Below, in pieces: positions 12,646-20,800 of a stretch of DNA of 24,101 nt. Source of the stretch: a virus; the IMG/VR virus record IMGVR_UViG_3300025118_000144, positions 1 through 24,101 of that record. One strand, given 5' to 3'. A program made the position numbers and the translations under genes. Position 1 is the stretch's first letter, and every line of letters begins with the position of its first letter. The notes below the pieces were generated by a model, which was not told where the DNA came from, made no database searches, and was given only the letters and a program-made list of their open reading frames with translations.

Positions 12646-13806
12646 TTAGATAAATATTGGAGCGCTGCCGCAGCCGCTCATAAAGAAGCCGTTAGCAACA
12701 TCGTTAGGACCGCCTACCTGAGCAGTAAAGGTAAGGTCAACAGTTTTATTAGATCCGATACTGGAAGAGAACGACTGGCTGTCGAGTTTTACTCCTTTGA
12801 GTTCTCCTCTGATGGCTGGCGCAGTCCCCGATCCGTTAATGAAGAAGGAAACGTCTTGGACTCCTGAGTCTAAAATATTGACAAGGTTAGCTGTGTGTGC
12901 ATCGTTCATTACGGCACTAACATTCATGCTAACATCGACAGGGAAATCAACTGAACGGGAGAAGGGGAATTTACTCCCTAAGCGCTGAATTGGGGTTCTG
13001 GAAAGAGGCAAACTAACAGAAACGCTTTGGATATGAGCGCCATCATTGCCATCAATATCTGCGAGGCTTTCGCCATCGACATCAGCCAGAGAAACACTAA
13101 CATCTCCTGGGCGTAATGCTGTAATTGCAGCGCTACCTACTTCCACCCCCTCGACTCCCCCATTTGTAGTCGCGTTGGGAAGTGCGATGTAGTGCGGGTA
13201 AGCAGTTCCTGACTCCTGATTAATGGCGGGACTGCCAGTATTCCCCACATCAGAAGAAGAGCGCATATTAGCCCCTTCCATGGTAACACTAACAGTGGGT
13301 AAAGAACCCACTGACAAATCAAGGCTATAATCACTAAGGTAGCAGTTACCAATCCCGATAACACTATCGGAGGGATCCATAGCTTCTCCTGCGCCAGCTT
13401 TGTTCAAGTCTTCTCCATCGGGAGAAGTGACAATATACAGATTAACGCCCGAGGTATCCGTTAAGTGGCCAGAAGCAAAGTTTCCTTCAGCATCAGGAGC
13501 ACCTGTGGGAATTCCTCTATTAGAAGCTACTCCACTATTCTGGACAAAGAAACCCAGAGCCCTCTCATTAAAACCATCCGCGAGATAATAACTAAAATCA
13601 ACGTTTACGGTGGGAGGATCAATTACCATTGAATCAATCCTCGCGAGGTCTCCAAATTGGTTTACGTCCTGTCTATTGATAGTAAAGCTGTAGTTAGCGC
13701 TCTGCACTCTGCCTAACTGTTCAGCATCACCTGCGCCAGTTAAAGAGGCATCCTTGCTAACGAATAAGCCTTCTGATTGATAAATTACTCGGTTTCTATT
13801 GGCCAT
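12646..13806 (-). CDS. Putative tail tube (major tail) protein
   Basis: 386 residues, beta-rich, with Gly, Ser, Asp and Val abundant. Near the N-terminus, RVQSANYSFTINRQDVNQFG (about 33-52) followed by PTVNVDFSYYLADG (about 65-78) has the look of a tail tube beta-sandwich. The second half (DVSVSLADVDGES, SVSVSLPLSRTPIQRLG, FPVDVSMNVSAVMND) seems to repeat a similar strand pattern, so the protein may hold two tube-like domains or a tube domain plus an Ig-like one. It lies downstream of the terminator-type gene in the minus-strand block. A CTGTAAACA motif and AAGGGAAAG precede the ATG. A different beta-rich virion protein is the alternative. Confidence 0.62.
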   Translation of the reverse strand: MANRNRVIYQSEGLFVSKDASLTGAGDAEQLGRVQSANYSFTINRQDVNQFGDLARIDSMVIDPPTVNVDFSYYLADGFNERALGFFVQNSGVASNRGIPTGAPDAEGNFASGHLTDTSGVNLYIVTSPDGEDLNKAGAGEAMDPSDSVIGIGNCYLSDYSLDLSVGSLPTVSVTMEGANMRSSSDVGNTGSPAINQESGTAYPHYIALPNATTNGGVEGVEVGSAAITALRPGDVSVSLADVDGESLADIDGNDGAHIQSVSVSLPLSRTPIQRLGSKFPFSRSVDFPVDVSMNVSAVMNDAHTANLVNILDSGVQDVSFFINGSGTAPAIRGELKGVKLDSQSFSSSIGSNKTVDLTFTAQVGGPNDVANGFFMSGCGSAPIFI

Positions 13807-13825
13807 GATAAAAGATTCTTTCCCT

Positions 13826-13834
13826 TGTTTACAG
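13826..13834 (-). promoter_or_regulatory. Putative late-type promoter motif (CTGTAAACA, minus strand)
   Basis: On the minus strand CTGTAAACA starts 28 bases before the tail tube ATG at 13806, followed by a purine-rich AAGGGAAAG that could serve as Shine-Dalgarno. It lies in the 49-base gap after the preceding gene. Tail tube protein is needed in large amounts, so a separate promoter would make sense. Confidence 0.35.
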
Positions 13835-13855
13835 TTTTATTATTAAAATATGAAA

Positions 13856-14704
13856 TTAGGAGAAGCGATATCTGTGCTGTTCTATATCAAAATCTATAAA
13901 TCCCACATAAAGCTCATTAGCTAAAACCTTTCTGGTCCTATCACTTAGCTTCGAAGTCCTTACTTTGTTTACATAAAATGTTGTTTCTCCTACGTAGTCA
14001 CTTTTTATTTCTGTGTAACTATAGTCTTCTCCTTTTAGGTCTCCTAATTCCGTAATGGGATATCCTGACATAGGTATTGCGGCTATCGTTTCATCTACAG
14101 AATCCATAAAAATAGATAAAACCCCATCCAATTGATAAGTGTCTTCTGCTAGTATTACAGCCTTTGCTAGGACCACGGTGTCCTGCATTCCCCCAAAGGC
14201 AAAAGGTTTGTTCTCTGTTTCTGATGTAGAAAGGAAGATGGCGGGAACCACATCGTCGTAGGGTTCGATGTAAGTCCACGGTCCAGAGGGGAGCCTAGAG
14301 TTAATGGTATATTTATTTTCTACAATTAAATCATCCTCTGTGTCATTGGTGAGATAAACATTAAAATCCTTTACGGCAAAATTTCCTGTAATTGAAGAAT
14401 CTGTCGTATCTCCAGAGATTAGCGCCCTTCCATTATCGAAATCTAGAACAACACCATCATTTCTGCCCGAAAAATCCCCGTCTATGAAGACTCCCGAGGG
14501 GATTGTGGCTCCCGTAATTGAAGAATCAGTAACCCATTGCTTGTAGGGGCTCCCATAAGCGACGTATGTGGAATCAAGGTGGGGGTCGGCATAATAGAAA
14601 AAGTCTCCCGTAGTATTTGTATATGCCTCTCCCTTTTCCAAAAGGAAGTTGTCGAACCACAAGAAAAAAGAAGTGGTTAATTTGTGCTGGAACTGTTCAA
14701 TCAT
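13856..14704 (-). CDS. Putative tail terminator or neck protein
   Basis: 282 residues. The first 25 residues are a helix with aromatics (LTTSFFLWFDNFLLEKGEAY), followed by a beta-rich body. TDSSITG occurs twice (residues about 59-65 and 101-107), preserved also in the DNA. The C-terminal part (TFYVNKVRTSKLSDRTRKVL, then YVGFIDFDIEQHRYRFS) is mixed. It lies between the completion-type gene and the tail tube gene, where phages encode the tail terminator. The ATG overlaps the previous stop as ATGA, so translation is coupled. Assignment rests mainly on gene order. Confidence 0.45.
   Translation of the reverse strand: MIEQFQHKLTTSFFLWFDNFLLEKGEAYTNTTGDFFYYADPHLDSTYVAYGSPYKQWVTDSSITGATIPSGVFIDGDFSGRNDGVVLDFDNGRALISGDTTDSSITGNFAVKDFNVYLTNDTEDDLIVENKYTINSRLPSGPWTYIEPYDDVVPAIFLSTSETENKPFAFGGMQDTVVLAKAVILAEDTYQLDGVLSIFMDSVDETIAAIPMSGYPITELGDLKGEDYSYTEIKSDYVGETTFYVNKVRTSKLSDRTRKVLANELYVGFIDFDIEQHRYRFS
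14385..14404 (-). repeat. Direct repeat, copy 1 (encodes TDSSITG)
   Basis: This 20-base stretch matches 14511-14530 at 18 of 20 positions, and both copies encode TDSSITG in the same frame of the terminator-type gene, 42 codons apart. The near-identity at DNA level suggests a fairly recent duplication or conversion. Confidence 0.7.
14511..14530 (-). repeat. Direct repeat, copy 2 (encodes TDSSITG)
   Basis: Second copy of the repeat at 14385-14404, differing at two positions. It lies just upstream, in the gene's sense, of the PSGVFIDGDFSG segment. Confidence 0.7.
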
Positions 14705-15291
14705 TTCAATTCTTCAAATCTTTTTTTGTATTTCCTTATAAAAGAGGAGATATAGGGAGTGTTTTGAAATCCACCGCCCCTTATTTTCTTTACACGACTT
14801 TGAACCGCAGCCCCCGATCTGCCCCCACTTTTTCGCACTAAGTAGCCTAATCCTGAAATTCCTCTTTCAATTCCCTCTGCCCAGCTTCTGCCCGAGGCCC
14901 ATGGAAGGGGGGTGATGGCAAAAATTTCTTCTGCTGTGGGTAAATTAACCTTAAGGTTGATGCCGTATCCCTTTGCAGATCCCCTGAGGTCAGAATCATA
15001 TTGAAGGGTCACTCTTTCTAGTATTTCCAAAATGGGAGTTATTGGGCTACTTCCTTGACTAAACCCTATGAAGGCAAAAAGATTGCTTGTGCCTCCCAGT
15101 GTGCCGCTTATGTTGGACGCATTTGGTCCTGCCAGAATTTCTTGGGTAATCGGATGTGCCCTGAATTCGTTTATCATTTCTTGTTTAAGCTTATTGAATT
15201 TTTGTTTAGCCCTCTTCTCCAAGTCCCTTCTTGTTAATTTGGGAAGTTGGCGCTTAAGGGCTGAGGTAACATCTGCTTCTAGGGAGGACAT
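14701..15291 (-). CDS. Putative tail completion / neck protein (HK97 gp10-like)
   Basis: 196 residues. The N-terminus is a long basic helix (SALKRQLPKLTRRDLEKRAK). A Gly/Ser-rich loop near 57-80 and a central beta part (YGINLKVNLPTAEEIFAITP) follow. The basic Gly-rich C-terminus (SRVKKIRGGGFQNTPYISSF) ends in a helix. This layout and size recall the HK97 gp10-type tail completion proteins that join head connector to tail. It is second in the minus-strand block: its ATG overlaps the preceding stop by one base (TGATG) and its stop overlaps the next start (ATGA), so three genes look translationally coupled. Family call is tentative. Confidence 0.5.
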   Translation of the reverse strand: MSSLEADVTSALKRQLPKLTRRDLEKRAKQKFNKLKQEMINEFRAHPITQEILAGPNASNISGTLGGTSNLFAFIGFSQGSSPITPILEILERVTLQYDSDLRGSAKGYGINLKVNLPTAEEIFAITPLPWASGRSWAEGIERGISGLGYLVRKSGGRSGAAVQSRVKKIRGGGFQNTPYISSFIRKYKKRFEELK

Positions 15292-15761
15292 CAGGACTCT
15301 ATGGGGCTAAGAATAAAGGTATAAAACTGATTAGAGGTAAATCCTCTGGGACGCCCGTCACTTTCAATTATAAATTTGTTTCCATCAAATTCTACTCTGC
15401 GAGCTTCCCTTAGGTAGTCATATGCGGTTTCTTTAACCACAATTCTTACGGTTCCATCGGGAACAACCACTTTATTTTGGGTTCCTGCTTGTTCTGAGGG
15501 ACCGTCATTGGTTAGATAAGATGTATCCATATCATCGTAGTAAATTCTCGCCTCAAAAGAATCGGATACGGTGGTATATTCTACAGAACTATTTGCTCCC
15601 GTGTTGGTTTTGCGATACAGAGAGTTCCAAGCCGTAGTGGAGGCTATTAGGGTCTTTTTTGCGTTCTTGTAGACTGTAATAGTGCGGGCGAAAGTGGTGT
15701 GTAGTGTATCGGCCAAATCCCTAACTTTTATAATTTGGTCTGCTGATAAAAATCCTGCCAT
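15291..15761 (-). CDS. Putative head closure (stopper) protein
   Basis: 156 residues, first gene of the minus-strand block. After an N-terminal helix (SADQIIKVRDLADTLHTTF) it is mostly beta strands (RTITVYKNAKKTLIAST, GTVRIVVKETAYDYL, RRVEFDGNKFIIES), as expected for the small beta-barrel closure proteins that seal the connector. In canonical order this gene follows the adaptor, here encoded at 11730-12221 on the other strand. A GTGTAAAAA motif starts 14 bases before the ATG at 15761. The diverging plus-strand gene starts at 15807, so the 45 bases between must hold promoters for both directions. Confidence 0.5.
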   Translation of the reverse strand: MAGFLSADQIIKVRDLADTLHTTFARTITVYKNAKKTLIASTTAWNSLYRKTNTGANSSVEYTTVSDSFEARIYYDDMDTSYLTNDGPSEQAGTQNKVVVPDGTVRIVVKETAYDYLREARRVEFDGNKFIIESDGRPRGFTSNQFYTFILSPIES

Positions 15762-15766
15762 ATTGA

Positions 15767-15775
15767 TTTTTACAC
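15767..15775 (-). promoter_or_regulatory. Putative late-type promoter motif (GTGTAAAAA, minus strand)
   Basis: On the minus strand GTGTAAAAA starts 14 bases before the ATG at 15761, the same spacing as the plus-strand copy at 11716. It is the only promoter-like element seen for the start of the minus-strand block. Confidence 0.45.
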
Positions 15776-15780
15776 TTTTA

Positions 15781-15790
15781 TTTATATAAT
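15781..15790 (+). promoter_or_regulatory. Putative promoter motif (TTTATATAAT)
   Basis: TTTATATAAT starts 26 bases before the ATG at 15807 and resembles the TATATAAT part of the motif at 11248. It is back to back with the minus-strand motif at 15767, as expected for divergent transcription. AGG triplets between it and the ATG could aid ribosome binding. Confidence 0.35.
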
Positions 15791-15806
15791 AAGATAGGTT
15801 TAAGGT

Positions 15807-16094
15807 ATGGATGCTAAAAAAAATTTAAACGAGGTGTCTAATGAGGAAATTTCTAGGCTGTTTAAAATGATGTTAATAATGGTAGAGGACATGAAAAGAG
15901 ATCATGACTTTCATTATGAAAAGCTCTACGAGAATATTCCCATCGAATATCACGGAATTATCAATACAGCCAATCACTTCACCCCCCAAAAGGTAAATTG
16001 GATTAGGAAAAGAATTTTAGACGTTGGGAACGAATCAATTAGAAATTTAGGGTCTAAACTAGATAATTATACTGTAAGTTTCATTTTTAATTAA
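15807..16094 (+). CDS. Small helical protein, unknown function
   Basis: 95 residues, predicted helical and charged: EEISRLFKMMLIMVEDMKRD near 14-33, then DFHYEKLYENIPIEYHGIIN and a basic segment (TPQKVNWIRKRILDVGNE). No known family is recognised. It is the first plus-strand gene after the minus-strand block and lies 11 bases before the chaperone-type genes, so it probably shares a transcript with them and the tape measure gene. A tail-assembly accessory is possible from position only. Confidence 0.6.
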   Translation: MDAKKNLNEVSNEEISRLFKMMLIMVEDMKRDHDFHYEKLYENIPIEYHGIINTANHFTPQKVNWIRKRILDVGNESIRNLGSKLDNYTVSFIFN

Positions 16095-16105
16095 GGAATA
16101 AGATT

Positions 16106-16861
16106 ATGCCATTCAAGGAATTATATTCGTTCGATATCGACGAAGAGAAGGAGGTGGAAAAAACCCACACTCGCAAAAACAAGAAGACGGGTGAGGAGAC
16201 AACTGTAACTAAAAAAGTTAAGGAGAAAGTCCCTATCAAGGTAAGGTTAAAACGCCCTTCGCGCAGGGAGTTAGAAGACGCCGAGCTGGAATACTCTGTC
16301 GAAATGAGCCGTTGTGTCAAGCGGGGGATTTTGACGAAAGCCATGCTTTACAAGAAGTATAGCGATACGGGGGGAGTGTGGAGCGAGGATGATGCAAAAG
16401 ATTATGGAAAGCTCTACAGGGAAATTTTTGATATTCAGAATGAATATGCTCGCCTCGAAACGGTAGAAAAGAAGACAGAGAAACAAGAAAAGAAATTAGA
16501 GGATCTCAAAAATCGGCTTGCGGAAACAAAAAGACAGATTGTAGAGGCTGAATCTGCGATGCAAACATTGTTTGATCATACTGCTGACATCAAGGCCCAA
16601 AACCGCCTCCTTTTATGGTATACCTTAATGCTCACCCATATTCAAGGCGAAGAGGAAGATGATCCCATTACTTATTTTAAGGGAGAAAGTTTTGAAGAGA
16701 AAATGGAAGATTTTTACCTGAAGGAGGACGAGCTTTCTGATTTTTATGTAACCCTTGTAAAAAAGGTTAGCACCATTTTTGCCTTCTGGTTCTTCAATCA
16801 GGCTTCCACCCCAGATGAGTTTAACAAGCTCATCGAGGATGTGGAGAAGGGCGATCTTTGA
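16106..16861 (+). CDS. Coiled-coil protein in the tail assembly chaperone position
   Basis: 251 residues. The N-terminus is very charged (EKTHTRKNKKTGEETTVTKK). The centre has VKRGILTKAMLYKKYSDTGG followed by VWSEDD, then a strong coiled coil (about 118-152; VEKKTEKQEKKLEDLKNRL). The C-terminal half is acidic and aromatic. It sits just before the tape measure gene with one related gene between, which is where tail assembly chaperones are encoded. AAGGA upstream of the ATG is a reasonable Shine-Dalgarno. It shares a pattern with its downstream neighbour, (R)G(I/L)xTK followed by G(V/I)WxExD and a coiled coil, so the two may be paralogues. Role inferred from position. Confidence 0.5.
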   Translation: MPFKELYSFDIDEEKEVEKTHTRKNKKTGEETTVTKKVKEKVPIKVRLKRPSRRELEDAELEYSVEMSRCVKRGILTKAMLYKKYSDTGGVWSEDDAKDYGKLYREIFDIQNEYARLETVEKKTEKQEKKLEDLKNRLAETKRQIVEAESAMQTLFDHTADIKAQNRLLLWYTLMLTHIQGEEEDDPITYFKGESFEEKMEDFYLKEDELSDFYVTLVKKVSTIFAFWFFNQASTPDEFNKLIEDVEKGDL

Positions 16862-17844
16862 AAGAAGAGTTCTACATCTCTCTAATAGGTGAGGCTTTTG
16901 ACGGCTATACAGAGGTCGAATTTTTGGGCTCACCTCTTTACATTAAGCATGTAAGCATTACCGATCAAAGATATTTACATAAATATTATGAAAAATATCG
17001 CCAATTAGCAATAAATAGGGGGTTGGAAACAAAGGAGGAGCGAACAGCTTATGTTATAGAAGAGGGTATCTGGGAAGAGAAGGATGATATGGAAATCCAA
17101 AGCTTGGAGTTTGAGATCGAAAATCTAAAGAGAACTATAAAGAGTTTATTTTTACCTTCCCAGAAGGAGTCACTGAAAAAAAATATTGATGAAAAGCTTA
17201 AAAAGCTAGAGAGACTTAGACTCAAAAGACAAGAGGTTGTGGGACAAACCGCCGAAAACTATGCAACCAAGCGGAGTGGGGATGAAATCTTAAGATATTT
17301 ATTGTTTAAAGATAAAGAATTAACCCAACACCTTTATAACGAGGATGAGTTTGGGGAATTAGAGGTTTGGGAAGTGGCTAACTTGACTCTGCTTCAAGCG
17401 AGTATCCAAGAGAGATTGGATGATGCTCGGATTCAAGAGGCTGTTTTGCGACCATTTTTTAGTATGTATCTTTCTTTGTGTGAAGATGCAGCTGGTTTTT
17501 ATAGAAAGCCAATAACACATCTGACCATCTATCAGCTTCGTGTGGTATTATTTGGAAAAATGTTTTTTAATATTTTCCAATATACAGATGATATACCAGA
17601 TAACTTAAGGGAAGACCCCGAAAAGCTAATGGCCTTTTCTGAGGCTCAGAGAAATAAAGATTCGGGCCATCAAGGGAAAATTCGTGATGATGCAGATGCT
17701 TCGGTGGCGTTTGGGGCCACCAAAGACGATCTGAAGGCTTTATCTGCTGATCCCAACGCCGTTTCTCTTTCTGAAGAGGCAAAAAAACATGGGGGTCAGC
17801 TAGATATGAAACAAATGATGAGATTAGCTGGGCACGATGTGTAA
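16858..17844 (+). CDS. Second coiled-coil protein in the chaperone position (TTG start)
   Basis: 328 residues from a TTG that overlaps the previous stop (TTGA) and is preceded by GGAGAAGG. The first in-frame ATG would remove about 75 residues that look coding, so TTG is preferred. Residues about 50-75 hold RGLETKEERTAYVIEEGIW, matching the pattern in the upstream protein, then a coiled coil at about 80-130. A helical segment (ILRYLLFKDKELTQHLYNED) and an aromatic one (YLSLCEDAAGFYRKP) follow. The C-terminus is polar. The reading frame is -1 relative to the upstream gene, as in G/GT frameshift pairs, but no slippery heptamer is seen. It likely assists tape measure or tail assembly. Confidence 0.5.
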   Translation: MKEEFYISLIGEAFDGYTEVEFLGSPLYIKHVSITDQRYLHKYYEKYRQLAINRGLETKEERTAYVIEEGIWEEKDDMEIQSLEFEIENLKRTIKSLFLPSQKESLKKNIDEKLKKLERLRLKRQEVVGQTAENYATKRSGDEILRYLLFKDKELTQHLYNEDEFGELEVWEVANLTLLQASIQERLDDARIQEAVLRPFFSMYLSLCEDAAGFYRKPITHLTIYQLRVVLFGKMFFNIFQYTDDIPDNLREDPEKLMAFSEAQRNKDSGHQGKIRDDADASVAFGATKDDLKALSADPNAVSLSEEAKKHGGQLDMKQMMRLAGHDV

Positions 17845-17859
17845 ATCCTTGTGTAAATA
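17839..17859 (+). promoter_or_regulatory. Tandem GTGTAAAT motifs before the tape measure gene
   Basis: GTGTAAATC (17839-17847) and GTGTAAATA (17851-17859) are direct repeats 12 bases apart. The first includes the stop codon of the preceding gene. The second matches the copy at 132 in all nine bases and starts 27 bases before the ATG at 17878. They may form a double promoter or binding site. Confidence 0.4.
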
Positions 17860-17873
17860 ACACAAAGGTTTAC
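17841..17873 (+). repeat. Long imperfect hairpin before the tape measure start
   Basis: GTAAATCCTTGTGT (17841-17854) pairs with ACACAAAGGTTTAC (17860-17873) around AAATA. The 14-position stem has one G-U pair and one C-A mismatch. It ends four bases before the ATG, and the AAAGG that could serve as Shine-Dalgarno lies in the 3' arm. In RNA it could lower initiation. As DNA it could be an operator or a weak terminator lacking a U-tract. Confidence 0.6.
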
Positions 17874-17877
17874 GGTT

Positions 17878-20800
17878 ATGCCACTAAGAATACCAGCAAC
17901 AGTAACGGGGCTAGAAGCTAGCATCCGAGCCCAAGCCAAGAAGGCTGGCAACGCGATGAAGATCGATATGGGGGCGGGGTCTAAAAGCATCAATAGTTTA
18001 TCTCAACCCTTGGGCCGAATCACTGGTAAGGCAGACCAGTTTACCAAATCAATGGAGGCGGCTAATGCCCGTGTTTTGGCTTTCGGGGCATCTGTGGGAG
18101 TATTGTCTGCTGTTACGCGAGGGTTCAAGGAATTAGTTAATACGACTATTGAAGTAGAGAAACGATTGGCTAGCATTAATGCAATTCTAGGAGGTACAGG
18201 CGCACAACTAGACCAATTTAAAAAAACTATCTTTGAGGTGGCTCGTAATACTGAGCAATCCTTTGATACTGTATCCCAAGCCGCCTTGGAATTAAGTCGC
18301 CAAGGCTTAAAAGCGGAAGAAGTTACGAAGAGGCTTGGTGATGCGATGATATTGACTAGGTTGTCGGGACAGGGTGCGGCAGAAGCTGTAGCTGGTTTAA
18401 CCGCAGCGGTAAACAGTTTTAAAAAATCGGGTATAACCAGCGCCGAAGTCGTCAATAAATTTTCAGATGCCGCTAAAAACGCTGCGGTTTCAGAGAGAGA
18501 TTTAGCCGAGGCTGTTAAAAGGGCGGGTTCTGTGGCTCAGATCGCGGGGGTGAGCTTTGATGAGTTAATCGGTATTGTCAGTGCGGTGCAACAAAAAACT
18601 TCGCGTGGCGGTGCTGTTATCGGTAACTCCTTTAAAACTATTTTTACTCGCATTCAAAGTCTGGACAAGCTCCAAACCATGCAAAAGTTAGGTGTTCAAG
18701 TAACGGATACTTCGGGGGACGTATTAAATGCCACACAATTAATAAAAAATTTAGCTACGACTATAGAAGACCTCCCCGACGCGAGAAGACTACAAATCGC
18801 AGAGAACTTAGTGGGAAAATTTCAAGTTGCCCCATTTGTCGCAATTTTAGAAGATTATAATGACCAAGCATCAATAGCAGTACGATTAACAGATGTTTCC
18901 CAAAACGCTGCGACAGCCGCTTATGAGCGAAATGCGGCTCTAAACAAAACCTTATCAGCAGCTATTAACGAGGCCACAGTTAACTTAAAAGAGTTAGCTA
19001 ATACATTGGGAGAAATAGGTGTCACCGATAGCCTTAAAAATATTCTTAGCTTTTTCAACTCTTTAGTGGGCAACATTAAAGAGCTGATGGAGGGAGAAGG
19101 AATTGGTAGTGACTTCGCCCGAGGGATAGTAAAAGGCATAGGTAATATCATTAGCGGACCTGGGTTGGCTATCTTCGGAGCCGTTATTGCTAAGCTTACC
19201 CTTGATTTGGCTAGGTTTGGAGTGGGTTCTTTGCAAACTTTCTTTGGTTTAAACAAGGCCGCGAAAGAACAGTCTGCGCTGCAAGGGCAAATAGCCTCGA
19301 CTCTTATGAACAGTAAGAGTATTCAAAAACAGATTTTAGCTATTGAAAATAGTTCTTTAACCACAGAGCAAAAACGAGCGGCACAAACTAAGTTTTTCAC
19401 CATCGCCCTTAATGAACAGTTGCGGATAATGACGCAAATGCAAGCTATATCAGCCAGAGTTGCTCCTGGTGTGGCAAGGGGTATTGGGGGCAAAAGAGGA
19501 AGAGCGGCTGGAGGGTTTATTCCTAATTTTAATATCGCACAGAGTTATGGAAACGAGCAAGCTGATATAGCGAGGGGGGTGGGTGGTGCACCGAAAAGTG
19601 CTCGTCCTGTTACAATGCCCAACTTTAATTTCGGTGGGGGTCAGCGCGGGACGATGGTGGCTAACACTAGTGAGTTTGTGGTTCCTGATTTCGCGGGTGG
19701 GGGATCTGCTATATTTAATCAGAATATGGTTAGCTCTATGGGATTGCCAGCTGGTGCGAAAAAAGTAGGCGCTGCGGGGGGATATATTCCTAATTTTGCT
19801 GGCCCCACCGCTATACTTAGGAATTTAGGTATTACCACACAAGCCCAATTTAATGCTGCGGTTAAAGCACAGGGAGGAACGGGGACCACACTAAAAACCG
19901 CAGAGGGAAATGTTTCTCCTGCTCAAGCCAAAAACACTTTTAAGAGAGGGGCGGGACAAAAGGGAATGCTAACAATTTCTCAGGGCTACAGATATGGTGT
20001 CGCAGCTTTATTTCCTAGCAAAAAAACAAGCGATACTGCGGCTACTTTTGCAGGAGAGAGTGAAAACGAAGGCATTCTGGGATTGAGGCAACGGGGGTTC
20101 ACAGGGATGACACTGAAAGGTGTCCAAATCTCTGATTTGCAGACCATGCAGAGGAAAAAGAGAAGGGGGATGAAGGAGTCTGAAAACAGAAAAAAGCTTG
20201 GTCGTCTCTTCGCTGAACCATTGCTTAGATATGGAAGTGAACTTATAGGAGAAACATTCAGCAATGACGAAGCTAGACAAATAAGAGGTAAAATAAAATC
20301 AACTGGCGGTCGGGGCCGAGAAGGTTCAAAATTATTTAGCACCGCTGTCGAAGGCGGCATTTTTGAATCTGCCATAAGTCTTGTCACCAAGGGCGCTGGA
20401 GCTATTCCTGAATTTAAAAGTCACAACACTGAAAGAGAGCCGTTTGATTTCGAAGAAGGAGGACGGGCAGATAATAAATTCAAAAAGGCATTTGGATTTA
20501 GAAATGATTTAGTCAGAGCTGACGCGAAAAGAACCTCTTCTAACAGCGCTGTTCAGTCATTAATTTTTAAAGCTTTAAATGATCGCGCTGAACGCACCTA
20601 TATTTTTCAGAGGGCCACCGCACAGCAAAAAGCAGGTAAAGGTTTAAAGCCCTTAAAGCTCGCTGCTGGAGGATACATCCCTAATTTCGCTGGGCCGCTA
20701 GAAGACGCAATAGCCAGAGAAAGCGCAACTGGGGTTCCCATTAACCAAGTCAGGGTTAATCAAGCGCCCAAGCTGCGTAATGCAGGAAACCCAATGGGTC

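Noticed and set aside
12214-15761. Minus-strand block as an inserted mobile element
   Set aside because: It has no transposase or integrase, and I see no terminal inverted repeats. Its genes look like the connector and tail genes otherwise missing from the module.
16825-16861. Programmed -1 frameshift joining the two chaperone-position genes
   Set aside because: The frame relation fits, but the shared open stretch has no X-XXY-YYZ heptamer. The TTGA overlap with GGAGAAGG upstream is explained better by translational coupling.
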